Positions 1 to 6,827 of a DNA stretch of 8,735 nt are shown here, piece after piece. The stretch spans positions 1 through 8,735 of the forward strand of contig CAYURR010000129.1 of NCBI GenBank assembly GCA_964446745.1. The letters run 5' to 3'. A program made the position numbers and the translations under genes. How positions within the stretch are numbered: the stretch's first letter is position 1; each line of letters starts with the position of its first letter. The notes beneath the pieces were generated by a model, which was not told the origin of the DNA, made no database searches, and saw only the letters and a list, made by a program, of their open reading frames with translations. Source of the DNA: CAYURR01 sp964446745. GTDB lineage: Bacteria > Bacillota > Clostridia > Lachnospirales > WQUN01.

Positions 1-98
1 TTGCTTTCGCTTTTGTAAGTTTTAGACAAATAGAAATTATTTAGGGATAAGCTCTTAGATACGCCGAAATCATCGGCATTTAGGATCAAATACTTCAT
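1..98 (-). CDS. ChbG/YdjC-like carbohydrate deacetylase, N-terminal fragment (runs off window)
   Basis: Only the first 32 codons are in the window, starting at an ATG (98-96) with an AGGAGG ribosome binding site 6 nt upstream (105-110). The start reads MKYLILNADDFGVSKS, matching the beginning of ChbG/YdjC (HpnK-like) proteins, where a short hydrophobic strand leads into N-A-D-D-F-G. In that family one Asp of this motif takes part in metal binding and catalysis of N- or O-deacetylation of sugars such as acetylated chitooligosaccharides. The His metal ligands would lie beyond the window. Residues 17-32 (LSLNNFYLSKTYKSES) do not resemble the usual helix that follows (of the form 'vN.gI.eah..G.v'), and the DNA becomes AT-rich there, so the gene may be divergent or degraded. 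It follows the GGDEF/EAL gene by 27 nt and is probably in the same operon. The exact substrate cannot be told. Confidence 0.6.
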   Translation of the reverse strand, partial: MKYLILNADDFGVSKSLSLNNFYLSKTYKSES

Positions 99-104
99 GA
101 CTTG

Positions 105-110
105 CCTCCT
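105..110 (-). promoter_or_regulatory. Ribosome binding site of the ChbG-like gene
   Basis: The minus strand reads AGGAGG here, 6 nt before the ATG at 98. It lies in the 27-nt gap after the upstream gene's TGA, which is directly followed by an in-frame TAG. No terminator hairpin separates the two genes, so co-transcription is likely. Confidence 0.7.
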
Positions 111-125
111 TGGTTATCTTTACTA

Positions 126-2339
126 TCATTTTTCTTTCTGAGCGAACTCCTCAAACGGCATCGGCTTTGCATAATAATAGCCCTGCACGATGTCGCATCC
201 GAGCTCACGCAGCAAATCTATATGCTCCTTGTTCTCAACGCCCTCGGCGACCGTGTGCATGCCGAGATCCTTAGCAAGCTTGATCACGTTTAACAAAACG
301 GTCTTTGAGCGCTCGGGGTTCTGTGCGTTCACAAAGAAACTGCGGTCGATCTTGATGACGTCAAACGCAATGTTTTTAAGTAGCCCAAGAGAGCTGTAGC
401 CCGTGCCGAAATCGTCCATCGACAGCGTGAAGCCCGCTTTATGCAACTTATCAAGTACCTCGGTTAATAGTGCCTCGTTATCGAATACGGCGGTCTCAGT
501 GATCTCGATCTCGAGATACTGATGCGGTGTATTGTGTTTATCCGATATACGGCATAGATCATCGACGAAGTTAGCATTACTCAGGTGCATGCGAGAGAAG
601 TTCACGGAGACTGTGATAGGCTTCTTGCCTTCAAAGATCATGTTCGTGACAAATTTACATGCCTCCTCGAACATAAACATGTCGAGCTTTAACACAAAGC
701 CGTTCTTCTCGAACACAGGAACGAAATCAGCAGGGTGCATGATGAAGCGTCCATTTACCCACCAGCGCGCGAGTGCCTCTGCACCTGCGATACTCTCGTC
801 GGCTAGGTAGCGCTTGGGCTGCAGAAACATCTTAAACTCACCACCGGCGAGCGCGGATTCCATGCGGTTCTCAATTTCCTTTATGTCGAGGGCTTCTTTA
901 ATGATCTGTTCGTCGTACAGGCAATATTCGGCTTGCAGTTTCTTGGCCTTGCGGTGCGCCATATTGGCCTTCTCGAGTGCTGCGGCGATGTCTTCCCAGT
1001 CCTTTTCACGTACGATGTAATATCCGGCGGGAAACATGATGTTATATGAGAAATCGCTGCCCATATATTCAAAGAAACGATCAATCATCTCGACTCTTAG
1101 CTTACGGATGTCGGATTTTGCATCGTATTCGAGCAGCAATACAAACTCATCGATGTTCATGCGTGCAAAGAGATGCTTCTCATGCTCAAATGAATCCCTC
1201 AACGCATTTACACAATTCTTCAACACCATATCACCGGTCGCAAACCCGTAGATACGGTTAATGAGTTTAAAACGATCCACATCGAACTTTATTAAGATAA
1301 ATTTTGTATCGGGATATTCTTCAAGCATACGCTGGGCATCCATCTTGAATTTTGCGAGGGTAGGGGCGCCGGTTAGTTCATCGACGAATGCTATATCGGA
1401 TAGGTGTTTTACATGCTTTCTTTGCATGTCTACAAGTATTACAAGTAAGAATGTAAATATCAATGCGAATACGATCGTCAGTATGTAGACAACGGTCAAT
1501 ATATTGTTGGTATTCGCTGAAATGACCTCATCCGGCACGATCGAAAATATATTCCAATCATTGATCGGTATCGTCGCATAATGTACGAGCCGTTTTTTAC
1601 CGTCGAGCATGTATTTGGAATGACCGGACTTGTTTTGATACAGGTTTTCCTTCATCTTCTCAAAGCTGTCATTTGCGTAAAAGTCCGCGTTTTCCCAGTC
1701 GGTAAAGAGATTATTGCCATCAGTCAACGAATATCCGTTGACTGTGCGCGCAATAATAACACCCTCATTATTGGTGATATAGGCGTATCCGTGCTTATCA
1801 AACGAGCTTAGAAACAAACTGTTTAAACGATCGGCTGTGTATGAACCGTATAGCACGCCGATTATACCATCTTCGTTTTCAATCGGCGCGGAGATGGCAA
1901 TAACATTTACGGGGCGTATGCGTGACAAAAACGGCTCAGATATAAATGTATCGCCATTCATCGCGTGTTGAAAGAATGGCCTATCACCAACATAGGTTGT
2001 AGTACCTGTATTGTTAAAGCTCTTACCGTCAGGATGCGCGATACCCAAGAACTCAAACGTTGTTTTACCCACCAATTCGTTCAGCTCATCGGGGGTTATA
2101 TCTTCTAATTTGCCACTCGGGGCAATCAATTCTGCTAGGCTTTCAATTAGAAATTTCTCGTCACTCAGGGTTGCGGTAAAGTTGTAGGATTGTTGCTCCA
2201 TTATTTCCTGGAGCGTGGTGCAGGCGGTCTTACTCAGATTATTCTTTATCGAATAGTTCAGGACAACAAGGCTAGTAATGATGACTAAAGATGCTATAGC
2301 TAACGCAACTGCATACCATCTGTTTGTGTATTTAAACAC
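126..2339 (-). CDS. Membrane dCache-GGDEF-EAL protein, probable cyclic-di-GMP phosphodiesterase
   Basis: This 737-residue signalling protein starts at GTG 2339, fixed by an AGGAGGGG site 4 nt upstream. Order of parts: TM helix (about 9-29); extracytoplasmic dCache-type sensor (about 35-275, with YVGDRPFFQHAMNG near 116-129 and VIAISAPI near 146-153); second TM (about 279-303); GGDEF domain (about 315-475); EAL domain (about 485-735). The GGDEF signature is degenerate: NIDEF at 395-399, with both glycines lost. The I-site RxxD expected eight residues before it is absent (Glu387, Leu390). The GTP-side motif FDVDRFKLIN (352-361) is kept. The EAL domain looks catalytically complete: EAL 521-523, VNFS 579-582, EITE 612-615, DDFGTGYSS 642-650, KIDRSF 663-668, AEGVE 698-702 and QGYYYAKPMP 719-728. 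The inferred activity is hydrolysis of c-di-GMP to pGpG, controlled by an external ligand, with the GGDEF domain perhaps a GTP-binding regulator. The ligand is unknown. Confidence 0.9.
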   Translation of the reverse strand: MFKYTNRWYAVALAIASLVIITSLVVLNYSIKNNLSKTACTTLQEIMEQQSYNFTATLSDEKFLIESLAELIAPSGKLEDITPDELNELVGKTTFEFLGIAHPDGKSFNNTGTTTYVGDRPFFQHAMNGDTFISEPFLSRIRPVNVIAISAPIENEDGIIGVLYGSYTADRLNSLFLSSFDKHGYAYITNNEGVIIARTVNGYSLTDGNNLFTDWENADFYANDSFEKMKENLYQNKSGHSKYMLDGKKRLVHYATIPINDWNIFSIVPDEVISANTNNILTVVYILTIVFALIFTFLLVILVDMQRKHVKHLSDIAFVDELTGAPTLAKFKMDAQRMLEEYPDTKFILIKFDVDRFKLINRIYGFATGDMVLKNCVNALRDSFEHEKHLFARMNIDEFVLLLEYDAKSDIRKLRVEMIDRFFEYMGSDFSYNIMFPAGYYIVREKDWEDIAAALEKANMAHRKAKKLQAEYCLYDEQIIKEALDIKEIENRMESALAGGEFKMFLQPKRYLADESIAGAEALARWWVNGRFIMHPADFVPVFEKNGFVLKLDMFMFEEACKFVTNMIFEGKKPITVSVNFSRMHLSNANFVDDLCRISDKHNTPHQYLEIEITETAVFDNEALLTEVLDKLHKAGFTLSMDDFGTGYSSLGLLKNIAFDVIKIDRSFFVNAQNPERSKTVLLNVIKLAKDLGMHTVAEGVENKEHIDLLRELGCDIVQGYYYAKPMPFEEFAQKEK

Positions 2340-2343
2340 GTTA

Positions 2344-2351
2344 CCCCTCCT
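2344..2351 (-). promoter_or_regulatory. Ribosome binding site overlapping the parC stop codon
   Basis: The minus strand reads TAGGAGGGGTAACGTG (2352-2337). The parC stop TAG supplies the first bases of the AGGAGGGG site, and the GTG start follows 4 nt later. This decides the GTG start of the GGDEF/EAL gene and suggests translational coupling to parC. Confidence 0.75.
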
Positions 2352-4581
2352 AAAGCCCGAGTTGATAATTGAGACCGTTTTCCTTTTTATCCTTTTCTTT
2401 TATAAAATGCCCCGTAGACGGGAGCCTTTGCGCTTGATAATAGTTTAAATCCTCCGTTACGAATTGTTCTGGTAAAATTACACGCGAGAGTTTTGATCGA
2501 CGTTTTAATGTAAACACCTGAACACCAGATGAGGATTTTGATGCGATTGGGCTCAGCGCCGAGGTGTTGAACACAAACGCCTTATCATCGTCCCGCATTA
2601 CGAATAGCTCCCTGTCTTCGATAAGATGCGTCGCTGAGACAAGTGGGGACTTATCCGAGAACGCGTTGACGAGCTTCTTACGGTTCATCTTTGTAGCGTA
2701 TGCGGACATCGGTATCTTTGACATCTTGCCGTTTTCATACGCGAACAGCATATGACCAGAGTAATCTGTCGTGACAACCATTTGGAGTATGTGTTCATCC
2801 TCCTCGAGCGAGAGCAGGTTTGTCAAATACTCTCCGAGGTTCGAAGCCTTTGTATCGGGAAGATCATAGAGCTTTGCCTTATATACGCAGCAGCGATCTG
2901 AAAAGAATAGGATCTCCGACTTGTTTTGCGCATCGATCTCGGCCACGATGCTGTCGCCGGGCTTGAGGTTCTGATCAGACGACGATCGCAGTGATATCAA
3001 CGAGATTTTCTTGAAATATCCCTGTGCGGTCATGAAGACCTTGAGGCTGTAGTCCTCGATGAATGCCTCCTCGGGGATGGCCTCGATATGCGCCTCATGA
3101 ATGATCTCTGTGCGACGCGGCTTACCATATTTCTTTGATATATCTTTGAGCTGGGATGCGATCAATTGCTTGATCTTGTTTTCGCTGGCCAATAACGCCT
3201 TCAGATCTTCAATCTCTTTACGGAGCTTGTCGAGCTCATTGATCTGAGAAAGCAAAAAGGCCTTGTTCAGATTACGCAGCTTGATTTCACAGATGTATTC
3301 GGCTTGGTTGCGGTCGATGTTAAAGCCTTTGATCAAGTTTGGTATGACCTCAGCATCCTCATCCGTACCGCGTATGATCGCTATCGCCTTGTCTATATCT
3401 AATACAACAGCAGATAGGCCCTCAAGCAAATGTATACGCTCAGCTTTCTTGCGCAGGTCAAAACCGATCTGTCCCTTAATACAGCCTATGCGGAAACGCA
3501 GCCATTCGTCTATGATTTCTTTTATACCCATCGTGCGCGGTCGCCCATCTATGAGTATGTTGAAATTGCAATTAAATGTCTCGCAGAGTGGCGTCAATGA
3601 AAAGAGCCTGCTCATCAATAACTCGTGGTTACAGCTCTTTTTTATGTCTATTGTGATCTTTAGGCCATTGATGTCCGTCTCGTCGCGCACATCGTTGATG
3701 TCCTTGATCTTGCCTGTCTTAACAAGGCTCACTATTTTGTCAATGATCGCCTCGAGTGTGGTTGTATACGGAATTTCGTATACCTCGATGCAGCTGTTCT
3801 TCTGATCGTAGCGGTATTTTGCCTTGAGTTTAAAACCTCCGCGACCGGTTGCGTAGATCGCCTCTATATCCTTCTCGCTATAAATAAGCTGACCGCCCGT
3901 GGAAAAATCCGGCGCAAGCAGGTATTTGGAAAGCTGTATCTCCGGGTTTTTAATATAAGCGATAACCGTATCGCAAACCTCGGTGAGGTTAAAGCTGCTG
4001 ACATTACTGGCCATACCTACTGCTATACCGAGGTTAGGCGTGACCAACAAATTCGGAAACGTAGTAGGTAAAAGCAATGGCTCCTTCATCGTGGAGTTGT
4101 AGTTGTCTATGAACGAGACTGTCTCTTTGTCTATGTCTTTAAAGATCTCCGTACATATAGGATCGAGCTTGACCTCTGTGTATCGGCTCGCAGCAGATGC
4201 CATGTCGCGTGAATAATGTTTACCGAAATTTCCTTTTGACTCCACAAATGGATGCAGTAGTGCATCATAACCACGTGTGAGACGTACCATCGTCTCATAT
4301 ATTGCAAGATCACCGTGCGGGTTCAGACGCATCGTCTGGCCTACAACATCGGCGGATTTGATCTTGTTACCGGTCAAAAGCCCCATCTTGTACATCGTGA
4401 ATAAGAGCTTTCGGTGCGAGGGCTTGAAACCGTCTATCTCGGGTATAGCACGCGACACGATGACACTCATCGTGTACGGCATGTAATTGATCTCAAGCGT
4501 GTCTACAATATTTTGTTCAATAATAGCGGCCTTACTTGTTGATGTGACGCTCTTGCGGTCGTCAGTCGTATTCTTTTTCAT
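2350..4581 (-). CDS. parC: DNA topoisomerase IV subunit A (ParC/GyrA family)
   Basis: This is the DNA breakage-reunion subunit of a type IIA topoisomerase. With the ParE-like product it should form an A2B2 enzyme that decatenates replicated chromosomes in the cytoplasm. It has 743 residues, close to ParC length and shorter than typical GyrA. Motifs: IPEIDGFKPSHRKLL (46-60); HGDLAIYET (89-97), the quinolone-region helix; SRYTEVKL (132-139) with catalytic Tyr134 preceded by Arg133; GIAVGMAS (185-192) with the intercalating Ile at 186. A coiled-coil gate (about 430-485) ends in YGKPRRTEI (485-493), followed by a C-terminal beta-pinwheel-like domain (about 505-715) with blade-like repeats such as VFMTAQGYFKKI and LFFSDRCCVYKA. 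No GyrA box (QRRGGKG-like) is visible, which favours ParC over gyrase. The ATG at 4581 overlaps the parE stop and follows GGAGG at 4586-4590. The gene ends in TAG. Oddity: Leu92 sits where E. coli GyrA has Ser83. Confidence 0.88.
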   Translation of the reverse strand: MKKNTTDDRKSVTSTSKAAIIEQNIVDTLEINYMPYTMSVIVSRAIPEIDGFKPSHRKLLFTMYKMGLLTGNKIKSADVVGQTMRLNPHGDLAIYETMVRLTRGYDALLHPFVESKGNFGKHYSRDMASAASRYTEVKLDPICTEIFKDIDKETVSFIDNYNSTMKEPLLLPTTFPNLLVTPNLGIAVGMASNVSSFNLTEVCDTVIAYIKNPEIQLSKYLLAPDFSTGGQLIYSEKDIEAIYATGRGGFKLKAKYRYDQKNSCIEVYEIPYTTTLEAIIDKIVSLVKTGKIKDINDVRDETDINGLKITIDIKKSCNHELLMSRLFSLTPLCETFNCNFNILIDGRPRTMGIKEIIDEWLRFRIGCIKGQIGFDLRKKAERIHLLEGLSAVVLDIDKAIAIIRGTDEDAEVIPNLIKGFNIDRNQAEYICEIKLRNLNKAFLLSQINELDKLRKEIEDLKALLASENKIKQLIASQLKDISKKYGKPRRTEIIHEAHIEAIPEEAFIEDYSLKVFMTAQGYFKKISLISLRSSSDQNLKPGDSIVAEIDAQNKSEILFFSDRCCVYKAKLYDLPDTKASNLGEYLTNLLSLEEDEHILQMVVTTDYSGHMLFAYENGKMSKIPMSAYATKMNRKKLVNAFSDKSPLVSATHLIEDRELFVMRDDDKAFVFNTSALSPIASKSSSGVQVFTLKRRSKLSRVILPEQFVTEDLNYYQAQRLPSTGHFIKEKDKKENGLNYQLGL

Positions 4582-6599
4582 ACGGCCTCCGTGATGTCAA
4601 TATATTTATGACCGTTTTCCTCGATGAATTCCTTGCGGCCCTTGATGTTGTCGCCGAGCAGAATGTCAAACATATGCTGCGTACTGTGGATATCCGAAGG
4701 GGTTACGAGTATGAGTTTTCTGGTTTCGGGGTTCATCGTTGTTTGCCACATCATATCTGGCTCATTTTCGCCCAAGCCCTTTGAACGCTGGATCGTGACC
4801 TTGCCGGAGAGCTTCTTTACGATCTCATCGCGCTCAGTGTCGCTGTACGCGAACAGGGTCTTTTTTGCGTTTGTAATCTCATAGAGTGGGGATTCTGCTA
4901 TAAATACCTTGTGCGCATCGATCAACGTAGGTGCCAGGCGATAGATCATCGTCAGTATCAATGCGCGTATCTGGAAGCCGTCCACGTCCGCATCTGTGCA
5001 GATGATGATCTTGCTCCACTTGAGCGCGTTCAGATCAAAGCTGTTTAGGTCCTTATTGTGCCTGGATTTGATCTCGACACCGCAGCCTAGCACACGCAAA
5101 AGATCCGTAATGATGTCGCTTGCAAAGATGCGATCATAATCGGCCTTGAGGCAGTTCAATATCTTACCGCGCACAGGCATGATCGCCTGAAACTCAGCGT
5201 CTCTGCCGAGCTTGCATGCACCGAGTGCGGAATCACCCTCTACAATATATATCTCTCGTTTGTCGACATCTTTAGAGCGGCAGTTCACGAATTTCTCGAC
5301 GCGGTTATTGATATCGATGGAGCCGGTGAGTTTTTTCTTTATGGATATGCGGGTTTTTTCTGCGGATTCGCGGCTGTGCTTGTTGACCATGACCTGTGCG
5401 GCTATCCGATCCGCGTCGGCCTTATTCTCGATGAAATACACCTCAAGCTGCTTCTTTAGGAAATCTGTCATGTATTCCTGTATAAATTTATTGGTGATCG
5501 ATTTCTTTGTCTGGTTCTCGTAGCTCGTGACCGTTGAAAAAGAGCTCGATATCAACACAAGGCTGTCCTCAATATCCACATAACCGATCTTCTTTTCGTC
5601 CTTTTTATATAACCCTGCGTTTTTGATATAGCTGTCGATAGCGGACACAAACGCCGAGCGCACTGCCTTATCCGGGGAGCCGCCATGCTCTAAAAAGCTT
5701 GAGTTGTGATAATACTCCACTACGTTTACATCGTTTGAAAAGCAGAATGTGAGTTGAAACTTGAGCTTGTACGCAGGTTTATCCTCGCGATCGCTGCCTG
5801 TGGCTTCAGCAGAGAATAGATGAGGGCGCGTGAGACCGTTTTCACCCACGAGCTCGTTGATATAGTCCGTGATACCGTTTTGATAAAAGAAGGTGTATTC
5901 CTTCGGACCGTCCTCGTTCAGCTCATCTGTGAGCACAAATAACAACCCTGCGTTAACAACGGCCTGACGCTTCAAGGTTTCCGTGTAATACTCGAGCGGT
6001 ATACGTATATCCGTGAAGACCTCGAGGTCGGGCTTCCATGTAATAGAAGTGCCTGTGGGTGTTTTCTCGCTGATGGGTTCGGACTTCAGGCCGCCGATGT
6101 TTTCGCCTTTTTCAAAATGCAGTGTATATTTTTTACCGTCACGTATGACCATGACGTCCATGTATTCGGAACTGTATTGTGTAGAGCAAAGTCCGAGGCC
6201 GTTTAGACCCAGGCTGTAGGAATAGTTTGAGTCGCTGTTATTATCAAACTTGCCGCCCGCGTATAATTCGCAGAACACGAGCTCCCAGTTAAAGCGCTGT
6301 TCCTTTGGGTTGTAATCGACCGGGCAACCACTCGCATAGTCGCGTACGGTTATAGAATAATCCTTGTGGCGCGTGATCTCGATACGCTTGCCAAATCCCT
6401 CACGCGCCTCATCTATAGAATTAGAAATAATCTCAAAAACAGAATGCTGACAGCCCTCAATGCCATCCGAACCGAATATAACGCCAGGACGTTTCCTGAC
6501 GCGGTCCGCACCCTTGAGGGATGTGATGCTTTCGTTGTTGTATTGGCGTTTCTGACGCTTGTGTTCTGTATTTACTTTTGTATCCGTTGTTGTTTCCAT
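4578..6599 (-). CDS. parE: DNA topoisomerase IV subunit B (ParE/GyrB family)
   Basis: This is the ATPase subunit of the type IIA topoisomerase whose A subunit is the next gene. It has 673 residues, the ParE-like length without the GyrB insertion of Gram-negatives. GHKL ATPase: VRKRPG (34-39); FEIISNSIDEA (55-65) with catalytic Glu56 and Mg-binding Asn60; RDYASGCPVD (86-95); AGGKFD (114-119); GLNGLG lid (131-136); TGTSITWKPD (182-191). The transducer carries the QTK loop at 363-365, with Lys365 contacting ATP phosphate. TOPRIM: VEGDSALGACK (453-463) with catalytic Glu454; PVRGKILN (475-482); TDADVDG (535-541) with metal-binding Asp536/538/540; QRSKGLGE (604-611). Departures from the canonical enzyme are DNGRG changed to DYASG, GLHGVG to GLNGLG, and DGAHIR to DGFQIR. 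The ATG at 6599 follows GGAGG at 6604-6608. The stop overlaps the parC start (ATGA), so the two are probably made in equal amounts. Confidence 0.88.
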   Translation of the reverse strand: METTTDTKVNTEHKRQKRQYNNESITSLKGADRVRKRPGVIFGSDGIEGCQHSVFEIISNSIDEAREGFGKRIEITRHKDYSITVRDYASGCPVDYNPKEQRFNWELVFCELYAGGKFDNNSDSNYSYSLGLNGLGLCSTQYSSEYMDVMVIRDGKKYTLHFEKGENIGGLKSEPISEKTPTGTSITWKPDLEVFTDIRIPLEYYTETLKRQAVVNAGLLFVLTDELNEDGPKEYTFFYQNGITDYINELVGENGLTRPHLFSAEATGSDREDKPAYKLKFQLTFCFSNDVNVVEYYHNSSFLEHGGSPDKAVRSAFVSAIDSYIKNAGLYKKDEKKIGYVDIEDSLVLISSSFSTVTSYENQTKKSITNKFIQEYMTDFLKKQLEVYFIENKADADRIAAQVMVNKHSRESAEKTRISIKKKLTGSIDINNRVEKFVNCRSKDVDKREIYIVEGDSALGACKLGRDAEFQAIMPVRGKILNCLKADYDRIFASDIITDLLRVLGCGVEIKSRHNKDLNSFDLNALKWSKIIICTDADVDGFQIRALILTMIYRLAPTLIDAHKVFIAESPLYEITNAKKTLFAYSDTERDEIVKKLSGKVTIQRSKGLGENEPDMMWQTTMNPETRKLILVTPSDIHSTQHMFDILLGDNIKGRKEFIEENGHKYIDITEAV

Positions 6600-6637
6600 G
6601 ATGCCTCCAATTAAATGATTCTTTGGTATTGATCCAG

Positions 6638-6666
6638 ATTATAGCATATGGGTATGAATAAATCTA
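6638..6666 (-). promoter_or_regulatory. Predicted promoter of the parE-parC-GGDEF/EAL operon
   Basis: The minus strand has a perfect extended -10, TGCTATAAT (6646-6638). Seventeen nt further upstream lies a weak -35, TAGATT (6666-6661). Transcription would begin near 6631, giving a leader of about 30 nt before the parE ATG at 6599. The strong extended -10 compensates for the poor -35. Assigned by consensus only. Confidence 0.6.
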
Positions 6667-6713
6667 TTAGCTTTGTCATTATGCATAAAAATGAATAATG
6701 TTCCCAATACTTG

Positions 6714-6742
6714 TTGACTTTTATGTATTAATGGCATAACAT
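6714..6742 (+). promoter_or_regulatory. Predicted promoter of the ABC importer operon
   Basis: A TTGACT -35 (6714-6719) is followed at 17 nt by TAACAT (6737-6742), a 4/6 match to the -10 consensus. CATAAC at 6735-6740 is an alternative with 15-nt spacing. The start point would be near 6749, which places the hairpin at 6747-6800 at the very 5' end of the mRNA. Confidence 0.5.
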
Positions 6743-6746
6743 CTTC

Positions 6747-6800
6747 TGTAATTTATTCTGTACAATAATCCGTCGGAGATTCTATACGGAATAAATTGCG
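6747..6800 (+). promoter_or_regulatory. Long imperfect hairpin in the 5' leader of the ABC importer operon
   Basis: Arm 6747-6762 (TGTAATTTATTCTGTA) pairs with 6785-6800 (TACGGAATAAATTGCG) over 16 consecutive positions, 13 Watson-Crick and 3 G-U, around a 22-nt loop. The loop can form a small inner stem (TCC 6769-6771 with GGA 6775-6777). The stem is AU-rich with no U-run behind it, so it is not an ordinary terminator. It ends 17 nt before the ribosome binding site. It could be a 5' mRNA-stabilising structure, a regulatory RNA element, or in DNA form a dyad operator; the sequence does not decide between these. Confidence 0.5.
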
Positions 6801-6817
6801 TATATTTATAACTTTAT

Positions 6818-6823
6818 GGAGGG
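6818..6823 (+). promoter_or_regulatory. Ribosome binding site that sets the start of the solute-binding protein
   Basis: GGAGGG lies 4 nt before the ATG at 6828. An earlier in-frame ATG at 6816 overlaps this site and has no site of its own, so translation should start at 6828. That also gives a clean lipoprotein signal peptide beginning MKKS. Confidence 0.8.
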
Positions 6824-6827
6824 AAAT

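Larger units (their letters stand above)
6600..6827. other. Divergent intergenic region between parE and the ABC importer operon
   Basis: These 228 nt are AT-rich and hold no convincing gene. They contain back-to-back promoters (leftward near 6638-6666, rightward near 6714-6742), a weak dyad at 6676-6694, and a long hairpin at 6747-6800. No intrinsic terminator, tRNA or T-box signature (AGGGTGG-like bulge) was found on either strand. Confidence 0.8.

Noticed and set aside
2341..2352. TAG as a reassigned sense codon supported by parC (TAG GAG GGG TAA)
   Set aside because: The two-codon extension has no homology value, the TAG doubles as part of the next gene's ribosome binding site, and the other long frames contain no internal TAG.
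3263..3805. A 180-codon open frame on the plus strand inside parC
   Set aside because: It lies fully antisense to a well-conserved topoisomerase gene, has no recognisable domain, and is a Ser/Leu/Met-rich mirror of the parC codons.
6366..6614. An 82-codon plus-strand frame with a hydrophobic C-terminus, antisense to the parE start
   Set aside because: It overlaps the conserved ATPase domain codons of parE, and no promoter or ribosome binding site was evident. The hydrophobic end mirrors parE codons.
6747..6810. The leader hairpin as an intrinsic terminator
   Set aside because: The stem is AU-rich, and the bases after it (TATATTTATA) are not a T-run. It also lies upstream of, not after, a gene in that direction.
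6743..6827. A T-box or tryptophan attenuator in the leader of the TrpX-like gene
   Set aside because: The leader is only about 80 nt. It has no AGGGTGG-type bulge, no specifier stem, no terminator/antiterminator pair and no Trp-rich leader peptide.
6816..6827. Start of the solute-binding protein at the upstream ATG 6816
   Set aside because: This ATG overlaps the GGAGGG ribosome binding site and would add Met-Glu-Gly-Asn before the positively charged start of the signal peptide.
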